21,773 nt of DNA from Rhizomucor pusillus (taxonomy: Eukaryota > Mucoromycota > Mucoromycetes > Mucorales > Lichtheimiaceae): assembly GCA_900175165.2 (NCBI GenBank), contig FWWN02000234.1, forward strand, positions 1 through 21,773. The letters are read 5' to 3'. Under the pieces are notes generated by a model. It saw only the letters and a list, made by a program, of their open reading frames with translations. It had not been told where the DNA came from and ran no database searches. Positions 9,719 through 20,800 of this stretch are shown one piece after another. Within the stretch, counting starts at the first letter, position 1, and the number at the start of each line of letters is the position of its first letter. The position numbers and the translations under genes are program-made.

Positions 9719-11245
9719 GTCGCTGGCTGGTAGAGATCAATGTTCTTGCCTAACGCAGAGATAAATTAGAAGAAGAACAAGAAAGAAAGAAGCAGTCCGT
9801 GGCAACTCTGCAAGAAATCGAAAGAAAAAATTTGCCCCGCTTGTCATGCAACAACGATGCACCTTTAGCAGGGCAAGCACAGCAGGCAAAACAACAAAGG
9901 AAAAAGGGGCCAGTTGAATGCTTACCACACACCAGAAAATTGATAAACTATGCTGCTCGCTCTTGCTACTGTAAGGACGAGGTAAAAACGAGCAGTAGTT
10001 AGGAAAAAAAGGGGCAGGCGGCAAAAAATCAAAGCAAAGTTTTGGTGAGAAAACGTGCGATGTGACAAAAGTTATGAAAGAGAGAAAGAGAAAGGGGGGT
10101 GGCGGACTGGCAGCAGCAGCACCCACCAAAGAGACAACAGCAAAGCAAAAACTCGAATGCTGCTGCGTCAACGCGTCGGGGCATTAAAAGCGACCATGGG
10201 ACCACCGCCTTGCAAAGTGAACAGGATCTGAACAGATTACGTTACGACGCCGGAAAAGCTGAAGTACCTAATCATCCAAGTCTGCTACTTTTGTATGCGC
10301 ATTTTCCCTTTATCTCTTTTTTTTTTTTCTGATGCGGTACCGAAGCAGATACAGAAACGTATGAGGTCTGTTTCTTCGCTTCCCAAACTCTCATATGACT
10401 CGGGAGGCACTTGATTTTGATAGGCCATATGTACAATGCAGACAGGCGCCCTAGTTTAAGGCAACCGAAAGCCGAAGCACGATACATCATGGGGTCCTCC
10501 GCATCGGAAACCGTTCCATGCCATTAGATCGCAGAATATTGCCGACCGACCATGCATCGCCATCCCAACAATTGCGACTTGACGATCGCCGATGTACATA
10601 TAATCTTCTCTGTTATCACTTTTCATCTCTCTTCGAATATTCATTCCATGAAGAAAAATAGTGCTACAGTGCTCCGTGTTTGAAAGAGCTTAATAGACCC
10701 GTGATGTCGTACAGACGCGTCCAATTTGCAGACCCACCACAAAGCTCGCTCTGTCGTCTTGTCGTCACACAACAACCTTCTTTTTTTTACGCGCTCTTCT
10801 CTCTTTGCTGCTACTGGTGCTCTACCCTCTCCCCTGACGGAACCGGGTCACATGGCATTGCAAAGTGTAAAAACGGAACATGACAATGTTTTACAACAAT
10901 CTGACTCGCCGCTGGCCTTCTTTTGCCGAGCACCTCTATTCGCGCATCGAGATGCATAACACTTGCAGAAATCGGTAGCAACCAATCACTTGTGTTACCC
11001 AACCGGCGATCCCGGTTCCGGGCATTATTGCCACGCTGCTGCTGTCTTGTCTCTCTCTGCTCTTTTGACAGGTGCACTATTCTCTCCGCTTCTTCCCTGC
11101 TTTTACCTTGCATTGTCACGCAAACTTGTCTAGAAAAATCTAGACATCAAACGTTCGATATTGAATTTTCTGTGAACTATTACACAGTATGTTGAGAACT
11201 GACAACCGCCGTAGTTTAGCTCGAACGAAAAAAGCTGTTGTATAA

Positions 11246-11650
11246 TCAGCATTCGCCTCAAAAGGTGGAAAAGCAGTTCGAAGAAAAGATAAAAGCAGAA
11301 ATTCAAAATTCGCATTCAGAACGAGCGGGCTTTGGCTTGCTCCGGTTCCGAGATCAATCGTCTCTATCAAGGACACGTTTATTTCGTTGAGGAGGGCGCT
11401 GACTCTTGGAAATTTTCAGTTTAGGAGATTCCGTATCGTTGACAGTATCATTGACAATAAGAAAAGACGGCATTTTATCACCAATTTACGAGCACTTGTT
11501 GCTAACATTAAATTACTTCAAATAATGTGCGGCGAAGTAACAGTTGAAACAGCAACTCAACTGCGTATGCTACGATCGAGTGTGTCACGGAAGAGGATTA
11601 ATAGACCGCGGAAGCAGCTGTCAGAAAGCTGGGATCGTTCATTGAAATAA
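11246..11650 (+). pseudogene. Unrecognised open frame, possible decayed gene fragment
   Basis: One frame stays open for 134 codons, from just after a TAA at 11243 to a TAA at 11648-11650. There is no ATG until 11525 (MCGEVTVETATQ). The predicted peptide is basic, with Arg/Lys-rich segments (NKKRRHFITNLRALVANIK; SRKRINRPRKQ). A neighbouring frame upstream (about 11264-11384) also looks peptide-like, which would fit a frameshifted remnant. No family was recognised, and chance openness cannot be excluded. Confidence 0.25.
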
Positions 11651-12885
11651 AGCAGCAATGTCGCCATAAAGACATGTACGCGAACAATCAATCAGATGCA
11701 GCTGAGTGCAAAATTTTGGACTCTCATCTTGTCCCAGTCCGCTCATGCCGAAAATCCCTAACTCACATCAAGTAGCGTTGCAATATATTACGCGGTTGCT
11801 TCCGGGTTACCGTCTGCGGGAAAGGCACTTTGACACGGAGTCGTTTGTACATGTTCAGAATGGTTGACCATATATCTAATATTTGCTATCTTTTCGTTCC
11901 CTGTTGGAGCTATAGTTTTCACGTATACTGCTAATGACTTCCTTAATACTTCCACTGGAAATGACTAGTCATTCGTCTTGCATCTGCTGTTATGTAAAGT
12001 GCATAGGAAGCCAAGTCTTAGATATGCCATTCATGCTTAAATCAAAGTCTGTGCAACTTAACTGCAGAGGATAATATTATCACTGAGCAGAGTGGCATAC
12101 TCCTCCAGGGTATTCTTTTCGAGTCCTCCCCCGCTGTCTTATGCCAAGCATTGCATTTCTCAATGGCATGGGCAAATGCAATAAATAAAGTACTACCTCT
12201 AATTACTCATAATATTATTCCTCCAACATACAACGGTAAGGTTTGGTGATCCCGTCTTGGCAATCGAGGAAGCTATTCCTTGCTTGGAACGACTTACAAA
12301 TGACATGCCCTGACTTGAAAGAACCAAGCAATTTGTCCCTTTCCGCGGCAAAAGAAGAGCTTAACATGGCAGATATTTTTCAACCTTTTCTTTCACAGGG
12401 CAGGTTTGGGTGCCAACCTCCACCGAGATTTGGGATTTCCTACCTCCTCGTCGATACTCATAATCCTACAGCAGCAGCCGATGGAAGTGCTTTGAGGGTA
12501 ACAAGAAAAGAGGTGCTCAAAGTAAGGTCACGTTTTCGATCAAGATAACTAAAAAAAGTGTCATACGGAGAAGATGCAGCAAAATCAGCAAGAGGCAACG
12601 TGGGTTTTATTTATGCTTACGTAATTTAACACCTTCGTTGAGACATGCATATTTGTTGTCGTGAGGGCATATTGCTGCTGTTTGCAGTGGTGGGGTTTGC
12701 AAGAGATGCAAAGTAATCCTTTTTTCATCCAGACACATTAGGTCCCTTTGGATTGTGCTAGGTGAGCGTGGAAAAGTTGAACGAAACTGGTTTCTATAGC
12801 ACTCTATCGTCATTGGTTCCCAAGACAACGACAGGGCTCGACGTGCAACTCCGCCGTTGCGTTTTCCGGTTTGAGCGCGCTACGT

Positions 12886-12893
12886 TATAAAAA
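12886..12893 (+). promoter_or_regulatory. TATA-like element upstream of the Zn2Cys6 gene
   Basis: TATAAAAA, followed by further A and T runs, lies about 370 nt upstream of the ATG at 13256. The sequence between is pyrimidine-rich in places, as in many fungal leaders. The assignment rests on position and motif only. Confidence 0.3.
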
Positions 12894-13255
12894 AATTTGT
12901 TCTTCCTTTTTTCATTTCTTGCTGGAAAGCGAGGAAAAAAAGGTATGTGCTTTTGTCCTTTATTCTATTTGGGGAGACCCTGTGTACAATTTATGCTGCC
13001 TCGTCCGAACCCCTTTTCTGGTGTACGTGTGTACAAAGAGAAAAGTCAGCTTCTGACGCCGCCCAGTTGTTGCATTCGCTTGATTTGACACATGGGTGTT
13101 GGCGATCCGATTAAAGCAAGGGAGGTGATTGTCGGACACCTCACTCGGCAATCCTGGCAGTTGATCACTGGTCTTCCCGAGTAATCTCTGCTCTTGCCGG
13201 CTTTACTGACCGTCAACTCGTTACATAGAGACTAACGACTCTCCGCTTCAATACC

Positions 13256-14552
13256 ATGCAACCTTACTATCAACAAGGCTATCATGCTGCTGCCACCGCC
13301 GCCACACCCTATTCAAGCACGAGTTCCCCTGTCCCGCCTTCGTTGATGGGTCAGTCGCAGTCCTCTATCCTGGCTCCTCCTCTGTCTCAGCACGCATTCG
13401 GTGAGCTCCCGCCAGAGCAACGAGCAGCCGCTGCTGCTGCTGCTGCGGCACCGCCGGCACAACCGCAGAAACGTAAACAAGTCAAGAATGCATGCAGTAA
13501 GTTCTTTTCAGATAACGCCGGCTAAATTCGTTTAATTCCTAAATTTGGCGATTTTATATAGCCAATTGCCAAAAGGCCTGTAAAAAATGTGACGATGCAA
13601 GACCTTGCCCTCGGTGTATCAAGTACAACATTGCAGATACTTGTGTAAATTCCGTTCGAAAGGAACGGAAAAAGGGTGTCAAGCGTGGACCTTACAAGAG
13701 AAGACAAAAAGGTAAGTGTGTGAAACCGTGTAATTTATACAGACTAAACTAAATTAATTGTGATACACAGATGAAGATGGCACCGATACTCAAAAGGCAG
13801 GTACAACGAAATCCGCCTCTGCGATGGCGTCGCACCCTGCAATGGGTCAAACGCATATGGATCCCATGGCGCCGTATTCTAGCATGCGCCAACCAACGAC
13901 GTATACATATGCAAACACACTAAGTGCTTACGGCCAAGGCTACGGCGATACGTACAACCCATACGCTGCTTATCAAGGCAAAGATCAGATGATGCCACAT
14001 ACGTACATGATTGCACCGAACGTGTATTCCTCCTTTGGCTATCCGATGCTCGTGCCAGGTGCTAGTGATAACCAGCAACAACAACAACAGCAGCAGCAAT
14101 CACAGCAGCAACATCAGCCGCAAACTACTCAATCGTCACAACAAGCTTACACGCCGTCGCAGTCGTATAATTTGTCGTACTCGTCGCCTCAACCATCGCG
14201 CACAGTAAACGATCCTCTCACTCAACAGCAACAATCACATCAACCACAGCAGCAGCAGCAACATCAACAACCTGGTTCTCCTGCGCACGTGTATTACGCT
14301 CAACAACATCAGCAAACACAGCGACATCATCCTCAGCAGACATCACACTCCAATAGCCCACACATGTTAAAGCCTCACCCAATGACACCATTGCCAAGCA
14401 CATCGACTTCTTCTAGCACGTCTACTCCTCCAGAACACGGTGAAGATGCAGATGCTACCCACTATGCCCGGCTGACGCAGCTCTGCTCTGCGGCTTTGGG
14501 TCAGAATGGGGATCATCCTGCCACTCCTCAATCGGATAGCAATCATTCATAA
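13256..14552 (+). CDS. Zn2Cys6 (Gal4-type) transcription factor with poly-Gln C-terminal region
   Basis: Exons 13256-13496, 13562-13711 and 13771-14552 give 390 aa; the introns are 65 and 59 nt with GTAAGT donors. The N-terminus is Ala/Ser/Pro/Gln-rich and includes an eight-Ala run. The binuclear cluster covers residues 80-108, with spacing C80-x2-C83-x6-C90-x5-C96-x2-C99-x8-C108 and an extra Cys at 87. It is followed by a strongly basic segment (KERKKGVKRGPYKRRQK). The first intron falls directly after the first cluster Cys. The rest is Tyr/Met/Gln-rich, with several poly-Gln and Gln/His tracts and a Ser/Thr/Pro run, typical of activation regions. The fungal-specific middle homology region is not seen, and the protein is short for the class. 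Target genes cannot be inferred. The start has A at -3 (ACCATGC). Confidence 0.93.
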
Positions 14553-14676
14553 TTGTATTTGTGCATTATGTTTTTCTTTTTCCTTCTGTAAATTGCAAAA
14601 CTAGACAATGATGTAGCAAGATGTAGTTGTAATGAAGAGCGTATACTGTATACTCTCTTTCTCTATTGCGATAGGT

Positions 14677-15836
14677 CTATGGCCAACCGTAGGCTTCTAT
14701 GGCTCGCATTGATAACTCGTATGCAGTAAATGTAGCACCAGCGGCAGGAATACTATTTAGAATTTGTTTAGAATTACTATAATATCGAGCGGATGCCTTT
14801 TGTGTTTTCCTTACCTTCTGATCACCGCTGGTCCTAATCCGGCCACAAGACCTTTTGCACCTTCTCTTGCTACGATCTGCTGCATTGTACTGGTAACGTA
14901 TAATCCTCGGGGAGGAACAACTTGGTTCTGGACGACGGATTTTACGACATCGAGAGGATACGAAGTGAGCCAGTAAGCCATACCGCCGACGGCTCCTGAA
15001 ATCATCAATTGCAAGACGGTAGCCTCACGTGCCTGGTCTTTCACCAGCAACCGCTTTGTTGCCTCAAATCCAGTGTAGAATCCAGCGTATGCAGGAATTT
15101 CTCGCAGAATGGTAGCATACATGCCTCGGAATAGACCGTTCGCTACACCGTCTTTCTGGATCAGATACTTTGCACAGTCGATGGGTCCTGTAAAGTAGCG
15201 GTGCGCTCCACCAGAGTGGCCGTACTGTGCCTGCAACTTGATTTTTAGCAGTTCGACAGGAGAGGCCAGGATGGAGTTGACAATGCCGGCGCCTGCGCCT
15301 GCAAGGGCAATTTTATCAAGCGACAAGACTTGTCCGGGATACTCTTGCATCGACTTTTTGATCGCAGAATTGGCTGCAAACAGCAGCGCGTTCACGGCAC
15401 CAATACCGACCAGCGGGCTCGCCATGCCTTTCCAGTTTACTGTTAGATTCCCCAGCTCTCTTTCTCTGCCTCCTTTTGTCTCGACTTTTATACCTTTGTA
15501 TAATGCAAAGAATCCTTCCTTCTTTATCGTCTGCCTTGCACAGTCCAGGGCTCCGTTAAATCGACTACTGTCAAGTTGAAGTCTGACTTTGATCGTATCT
15601 ACATAACGATGTACGTTTAACAACTCACAAGCTTTCCTCCCTGTCACTGTCGTTTGGCTTACCGATAGGTTGGCCAACAAGTACATTTGCCATGCCGCTT
15701 ATGCTACAACCAAGCAGTGTTGTGCGATCAGTTGCTGCTGACCCTTATCGTTTTCGCACGGGTCGGTCACTCACGTTCCGGCTACAAAGTCGGCTGCTGA
15801 TGACGGGTGGTGCTTCTTGCCCTGATCGCTCGACAT
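14677..15836 (-). CDS. Mitochondrial carrier (SLC25 family), Ymc1/acylcarnitine-amino acid carrier type
   Basis: Exons 15836-15775, 15703-15663, 15598-15494, 15427-14815 and 14752-14677 join to 298 aa, the usual carrier length. The three carrier repeats show PIDTIK (33-38), PVELLK (126-131) and PLDVVK (227-232), each the Px[DE]xx[KR] hallmark. Glycine-rich helix segments (FVAGTISGMANVLVGQP; GAGAGIVNSILASP; GAVGGMAYWLTSYP) mark the odd-numbered membrane helices. R178-E179 sits at the usual second contact point, and the tail is Ser-Ile-Pro-Ala-Ala-Gly-Ala-Thr-Phe. The sequence resembles yeast Ymc1 and the carnitine/ornithine branch more than nucleotide carriers; the substrate is inferred only to that level. 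It would sit in the inner mitochondrial membrane. The 66-nt intron 15493-15428 is a multiple of three and lacks stops. The 3' end faces the Zn2Cys6 gene 124 nt away. Confidence 0.93.
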
Positions 15837-18433
15837 TGCGTACGTATGTATGTATACAGAAAAAGAGAACAAGAGAAAAAAAGAAGTTCGCGAGTGTCAA
15901 GGACGAGACATATTGCGTGATCCTTGTGCAACCGCAGGCTGTTCTGCTTCCCCGCGCAATCTGGTTCAGGTCCATGGAAAATATCGACCTTCCAAGTCGG
16001 AATGTTCCTCGCAAATTTTCGTTTCTGATGCAATGATGACATCTCAAGAAACCATGTATACAGGTTTTTATCCGTCGATATTGTCTTTCGACATAGACGA
16101 CGCAAATGCTGATATTTTCGTTGTGTATTCTTATGGGATGTCGGCATTGAATATCCGTCGCGCGGAGCAACAAACTTTTGGTAACAAAGTTTGGACTTGG
16201 GATCGGCCAGTGGTCAGTCCTATTGATGTGCTGAACTCGGCACGTGACGTGAAAACCACGAACATGAATATGCGTTTTAGGACCCTGAGGTCTATTGCAT
16301 TTCTTCCCAATCACGCACCCAAGTCATCAACTTTCTATTACGCCGCGCCATTGCATACTCACTCAATACCGATCCTGATATTTCCATGGAACGAGAACAC
16401 TGACGCGCCTGCTCAGCTATTACAACGATCTTCACTATCATGAATACAGATCAGCGTATGGCCGTCAGTGACATAATCCAGAAGATACCATCAATCGACT
16501 TTCTTGGCCGCCTGTTTATCTCAAGAATGACTCGGTACAAGGTGATCAGTACATGCGCGGAAACACAATTTTATAATGACCACCCGAGGACCTTCAAATC
16601 CAGTCGCGTCCCTTTTGGCACCATTCGAGGTGAAATTATGGATGGTTGAGCTTGATAGCAACCTCTCCACTTGGCTGAACGGTGACTGGAAGCAGACGCT
16701 ATTGCTGCGGCACTTCTGTGCTAGAGTCTTTAAAGGAATGGTTTTCATTGAAAAATTAAGGCCCTACTTGTAAACTGCGCAGAGATATATGGTCGACTCC
16801 CTTCGACAGATGCGCATCATAAAGGACAGCCTTGAAACGGAATGAAACTCCATTAACCTGCCTTCCTGGCGTGAACATACGGTATCCACATGTTGAATTA
16901 CTTATATTAAAGGATAGCGACAACAGCAACAAACTGGTCTTGGAAATCAGAACTATGAATGCATTAATCACATCTTTCATATGAATTGATGTTGACGAGA
17001 TACTCATCATTTGTGTATCCAGCTCAAATGGTTTTACACCAACTACGCAAAGCAACACAATTTTTGTGCAGACATTTGGGTTACAATCACATCAATCCGA
17101 ATCAAATGATCCTCACCAGCGTCTTCTCGATCCTTTTGACCAGTATGCTCAGTTACGGCAACGTCGTTCAAAATTCCATCGATTATCCACTATTCTTTGC
17201 TGCCGTTCATCGTCCAAGTTCACGAATGATCTTCGTGCACGTCCACTTGTTATTTGGACCTTAGCAGATCATGACCAGCACGGTAGTGGGTAGTCAGACG
17301 GAAGGCTAGCATCTAGCCTATTCAGAAGCATTGTCTCTTCAGTTTGGGAAAAAGGGTTACCAAGCTACCATCGATCTGGAACTGGTTCAGGAGCTGTACA
17401 CCCAATGGAAAGATCAGGTGCATCATGGAAAAAATCGAATTATTGTTTGCCTGGGACTGAACGACGCTGTGCGCACGATTGCCGGCGATCAAGCCAGAAA
17501 ACGAATTATTGTTTATTTTGCTTCTCAAATATAATTGGCATATATCACTGGAGCAACCTGCAACAAGCAGTTTTAAAAGTTTAGCAGGAGAATGTTATGG
17601 CATGATCTTCAGTCGCTTATTCCTTGGAAGATACGTAAAGAGTTATTAGCAAAAGGAAATTGAGTCAGGTTTCCAAATTTATAGTTGTTAGTGGAGGCAT
17701 GACAAAGGGCGTGATATCACCTGTTAATGTACATTATTACATGGTGGTTCGCTCTTTGCATCAAAGATGCGTCGAATATCGCGCGGCATATATGTGTGTA
17801 CCGCGATAATGCTCGTAGCCAACGGAAAATGACTCTTTGTTTTAAAAATGCCGCTTTTTGCTTTTGCCAGATGAAAATATCTCATTGCATATTAAGACTG
17901 GATTTATGCAGTGAGTTGGGTCTGTCTGCGGCGATGTTCGCCACTAGGAGGAGAAAGCGTCAGACATTCTGTCAGTATATCCGGTACATCCTGTAGTGTA
18001 TACAGCGCGCTTGATCTAAAAGCGATCCAAGGTTTGGACTGATTTGCTCTCGTCCAATTGAATCGACAAGAGCTATCTAGCATCGCATAAACGACCAAGT
18101 CTGGAACCTCGATCACTCTTGTTGATGATCTTATCTCTTGAATTTTTTTAGCAACTTTATGCACAGCTGTTTCTGCGTTGCACATGACCTGATTGAATTA
18201 AACTTTTTCCATTTTGCCAACTTGGCTTTCTTGTGTCCTACAACGAGTATGATGGTGATGATAAATTTACAACTATGACATATATAAATGGTATGGTAAG
18301 TATGGTATGGCGTTGCGCTTCTTTTGCGCGGTGCACCTTACGTAAACCACTTCGAACAAATGCCAAGTATAAAGCAACAAGTCTGGTAGTAGGTCCTCCT
18401 TAATTTCTGCCGTTCACCCTCCCTCTCTCCAAA

Positions 18434-18610
18434 ATGAGCAGATTCACGACGTCATTAAACATGACAAAGGTAGACTGCTTTAAACACCGCAAGGACCATC
18501 GCAGTTCCCCCGTGAACTTTGAGAATTTGGGCGCGGAACCCCGTGAGACTCACGATTTCGTCATCCGGAGTAGCAGGGTCCTTTCTCTTTTGAGACCGTG
18601 CCCCCTTTGA
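18434..18610 (+). CDS. Possible small ORF, 58 codons, function unknown
   Basis: An ATG with a favourable AAA before it follows a CT-rich stretch, with TATATAAA at 18291-18298 about 140 nt upstream. This is the same arrangement of elements (TATATAAA, CT-rich leader, CCAAAATG) seen before the P5CR start. The peptide starts MSRFTTSLNMTKVDCFKHRK and ends RVLSLLRPCPL. It matches no family I recognise and may be spurious. Confidence 0.2.
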   Translation: MSRFTTSLNMTKVDCFKHRKDHRSSPVNFENLGAEPRETHDFVIRSSRVLSLLRPCPL

Positions 18611-19192
18611 CTATGCCGCTTTCGGAACACACTGTAATCCGCCAGCATGTGTCCATTGATGAAGACCTTGACAACTGTAATTGAACAATGCACAGCACAC
18701 CTAATTCACTTTTACTACTTGTAATATGAATACCTAGACACAGATGGCTCATACACACCTATGCTCATTCGTTAAGTTTAGCGACAAAGCAATGTCGTGA
18801 GTCACTCTGATTCATACTATTCAAGAGATGGTGGAGTTTCTGCTGAGATACCGAACATGCTATACCAGCCTTTGTGCATTCTGAAAGCACATGTCAGAAC
18901 ATGTCTGTGTTTGTTGACACTGGTGGGAATGGGCTGCATTTCACCGCTCGTCCATTGCCAGCAACAAACCACGGCAGCGATCCAGCAAAGGTACAAGTGT
19001 AAGGGTAAGTCGAGAAGAGAAAGATGATATAGATGCTTAAACAATAGAACATGTAATGAGCATAGCTGAGTAACCTTACCCAATAATAAACAGCAATCGT
19101 TTCAATGATGTTTTTGTGCAAAGATAAGAGCGATAAACGTGTGACCCTCAAGTGCTGGACAGGGCTGGAACATTACTGGCTGGCTGCGATCT

Positions 19193-19204
19193 TGCAGATC
19201 TGCA
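19193..19204. promoter_or_regulatory. 12-bp perfect palindrome upstream of the P5CR gene
   Basis: TGCAGATCTGCA is self-complementary and lies 74 nt before the first ATG of the P5CR gene. It could be a site for a dimeric regulator. No factor is implied by the sequence alone. Confidence 0.3.
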
Positions 19205-19255
19205 GCTCTTTTTTTCGACTTTTTCCCTACAAACACATAAACACCCACATCATCA

Positions 19256-19263
19256 TATATAAA
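19256..19263 (+). promoter_or_regulatory. TATA-like element immediately before the P5CR start
   Basis: TATATAAA ends only 14 nt before the ATG at 19278. If it positions transcription about 30 nt or more downstream, as TATA boxes often do, the TSS would fall after the first ATG but before the second one at 19383. It may instead be simple AT-rich leader. Confidence 0.35.
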
Positions 19264-19277
19264 TCTCCTCCTCCAAA

Positions 19278-20324
19278 ATGTCCATGCTTAAATCGGTAGC
19301 TCCTGCTCTTTCTTCTTCCGTGCAGCGTCTGCATTCTGTCTCGTCCCATATATCCAGCTACTCTACTAGTACAACTACAACCATGGTTTCTGCATCAAAA
19401 CAACAACCCGTCATCTCATTCATTGGCGGTGGCAACATGGCTGAGGCCATCCTTGGCGGTTTACACGCAAATGGCCATCCTGGCTCCCGGCTAAAGTACT
19501 CTGAACCTCTCGAGGAGCGTCGCAATTACATGAAGACCAAGTACCCCGAGCTTGTGAGCGCTCGAGACAATGAAGATGCCGTTGAAGGTGCAGACGTTGT
19601 TATCCTTGCTGTCAAACCCCAAGTCCTACGAGGAGTCATGACAAGTCTCTCACCGGCGCTCCTGCGCAACCAGTCTGTCCTCATCATCTCCATTGCAGCT
19701 GGTATCACAACCACCGATATGGTGCGATGGTTAAATGCTCCAAACGAGAATAATGTATCCATCATCCGATGCATGCCAAACACACCTGCGCTGATCGGTG
19801 AAGGTGCCATGGGTCTGTATGCTACGCAGCACGTCACCGAGGAACAGAGACGCTTGACGGAAAGCATCATGGGCGCCGTTTCAAAACAAGTATCCTGGGT
19901 ACGCAAGGAGTCCCTTATTGACACTGTCACCGGCATCAGCGGAAGTGGTCCGGCATACTTTTTCCTCATCATGGAGGCTATGCGTAAGTTTTTGTTGAAC
20001 TAAAATTATAAAGGTTTATTCTAGACTTAAGCTTACAAACAAATCTTATGAATCGTTACAGAGAACGCGGGCATTGCAGCCGGTCTTTCGCCTGAAGATG
20101 CAAAGGCGCTTACTCTGCAAACATGCGTGGGTGCTGCTCGCATGGCACAAGAATCTGAAGATGATCTCGCCACCCTGCGTCGAAAAGTAACATCGCCAAA
20201 GGGCACCACCGAAGCAGCTATCAAGTCTATGGAGGCTGATGGTATCCGCAAAGTCATGGAAAATGCCGTCTTGTCCGCTCAAAACCGAGGACGCCAGCTC
20301 GCTGAGGAGCTTGGCAGGGACTAG
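19278..20324 (+). CDS. PRO3: Pyrroline-5-carboxylate reductase (proline biosynthesis)
   Basis: It catalyses the last step of proline synthesis, NAD(P)H-dependent reduction of 1-pyrroline-5-carboxylate to L-proline. Exons 19278-19983 and 20062-20324 (intron 78 nt, GTAAGT...TACAG) give 322 aa. The Rossmann loop FIGGGNMAEAILGG starts near residue 48. VVILAVKPQ, RCMPNTPALIGEG and GISGSGPAYFFLIMEAM are family-typical. The C-terminal signature LRRKVTSPKGTTEAAI is intact. Starting at the second ATG (19383) gives 287 aa, matching yeast Pro3. The extra 35 N-terminal residues are rich in Ser/Thr with Lys/Arg/His and no acidic residue, like a mitochondrial presequence. Both starts have A at -3, and the second has the strong ACCATGG context. 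An ATTAAA at 20512-20517 may be the poly(A) signal. Confidence 0.97.
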
Positions 20325-20800
20325 ACATCATCCACGTGTCCATCTCTCCCCACACACCGTTTCTTACTTTGGTTTTTCTTGCCTTATTTGCTATATCCTA
20401 TACCGTTTCTCTCTCTCCCCTCTCCCTGCTTCGTCATCCTTAACCCAACTACTCCCTCGCTCTTCCTCTCTTACCACGCAACAAAAATCACTATCACTAA
20501 ACACAGACTCTATTAAAAAATAACCTGTGTAACCTTCCTCTTTGAGCGCCAAAATCCACGTTTGGAAAGCGGTTTCTCCTCTGTCATTGGTCGGTGGGGC
20601 CCTCAAATTCGAAAAAATCGCTGTGGAAGCACTTTTTTCTGGAGGCTATAGCGATTTGAGGGGGGTGGATCACCGGCTTTCTGATATAAAACTGTAGTTA
20701 ATTAATTTATACATATTATACACGCGTTGGATGGAAGAGTGTATACAAAATTAATGTTCACTTTTCGGAGTTTGGCAGACAGAACAGGCACCAATCTGAA
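20325..20800. other. 3' flank of P5CR with a nested inverted repeat
   Basis: Directly after the stop the sequence is pyrimidine-rich (CTCTC/TTCC runs), then A-rich with ATTAAA at 20512-20517. The inverted repeat at 20600-20662 is listed separately. No gene is seen. Confidence 0.6.
20600..20662. repeat. Nested inverted repeat
   Basis: CCCTCAAAT (20600-20608) is the exact reverse complement of ATTTGAGGG (20654-20662). AATCGCT (20616-20622) is the exact reverse complement of AGCGATT (20650-20656). The two right arms overlap by three bases, so only one pairing can form in full at a time. Confidence 0.7.

Larger units (their letters stand above)
9719..13255. other. Gene-poor divergent intergenic region (3.5 kb)
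   Basis: This stretch lies between the starts of the Rrm4-like gene (leftward) and the Zn2Cys6 gene (rightward), so it must hold both promoters. Open frames are short, overlap on both strands and match nothing recognised. The best is 11246-11650 (listed separately); 12243-12548 is another, with a GTG first codon and no domain. A T-rich run lies at 10318-10329 and a TATA-like element at 12886-12893. No tRNA-like or transposon-end structure was found. Confidence 0.6.
15837..19277. other. Gene-poor region between the carrier and P5CR genes (3.4 kb)
   Basis: No family was recognised. The longest open frame, 15850-16443 (+, 197 codons), overlaps a 189-codon open frame on the other strand (15745-16314) that itself covers carrier exon 1, so neither is trusted. 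Further short frames lie at 16440-16773, 16986-17293 and 17331-17534 (+) and at 16756-17058 (-). Several read protein-like in pieces but break with stops, which could mean decayed coding sequence. The 13-mer CGAATTATTGTTT occurs at 17435-17447 and 17502-17514. A TATA-like element at 18291-18298 precedes a 58-codon ORF. P5CR promoter elements lie at the right end. Confidence 0.55.

Noticed and set aside
9737..10171. 144-codon hydrophobic minus-strand frame upstream of the Rrm4-like gene
   Set aside because: Hydrophobicity comes from T-rich complement of an A/G-rich leader. There is no recognisable motif, and it probably lies in the promoter or 5' UTR.
15745..16314. 189-codon minus-strand frame, and the overlapping 197-codon + strand frame at 15850-16443
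   Set aside because: The minus frame covers carrier exon 1 in the wrong frame. The two frames shadow each other and show no domain, so neither was called a gene.
17435..17514. CGAATTATTGTTT direct repeat as a possible mobile-element end
   Set aside because: Only a 13-bp pair 67 bp apart, with no inverted ends or target-site duplication.
18858..19027. Signal-peptide-like frame (LCLLTLVGMGCISPLVHC) and an overlapping frame with VDTGG resembling an aspartic protease
   Set aside because: Three frames are open across the same bases, there is no extended domain, and neither candidate continues into a convincing exon.
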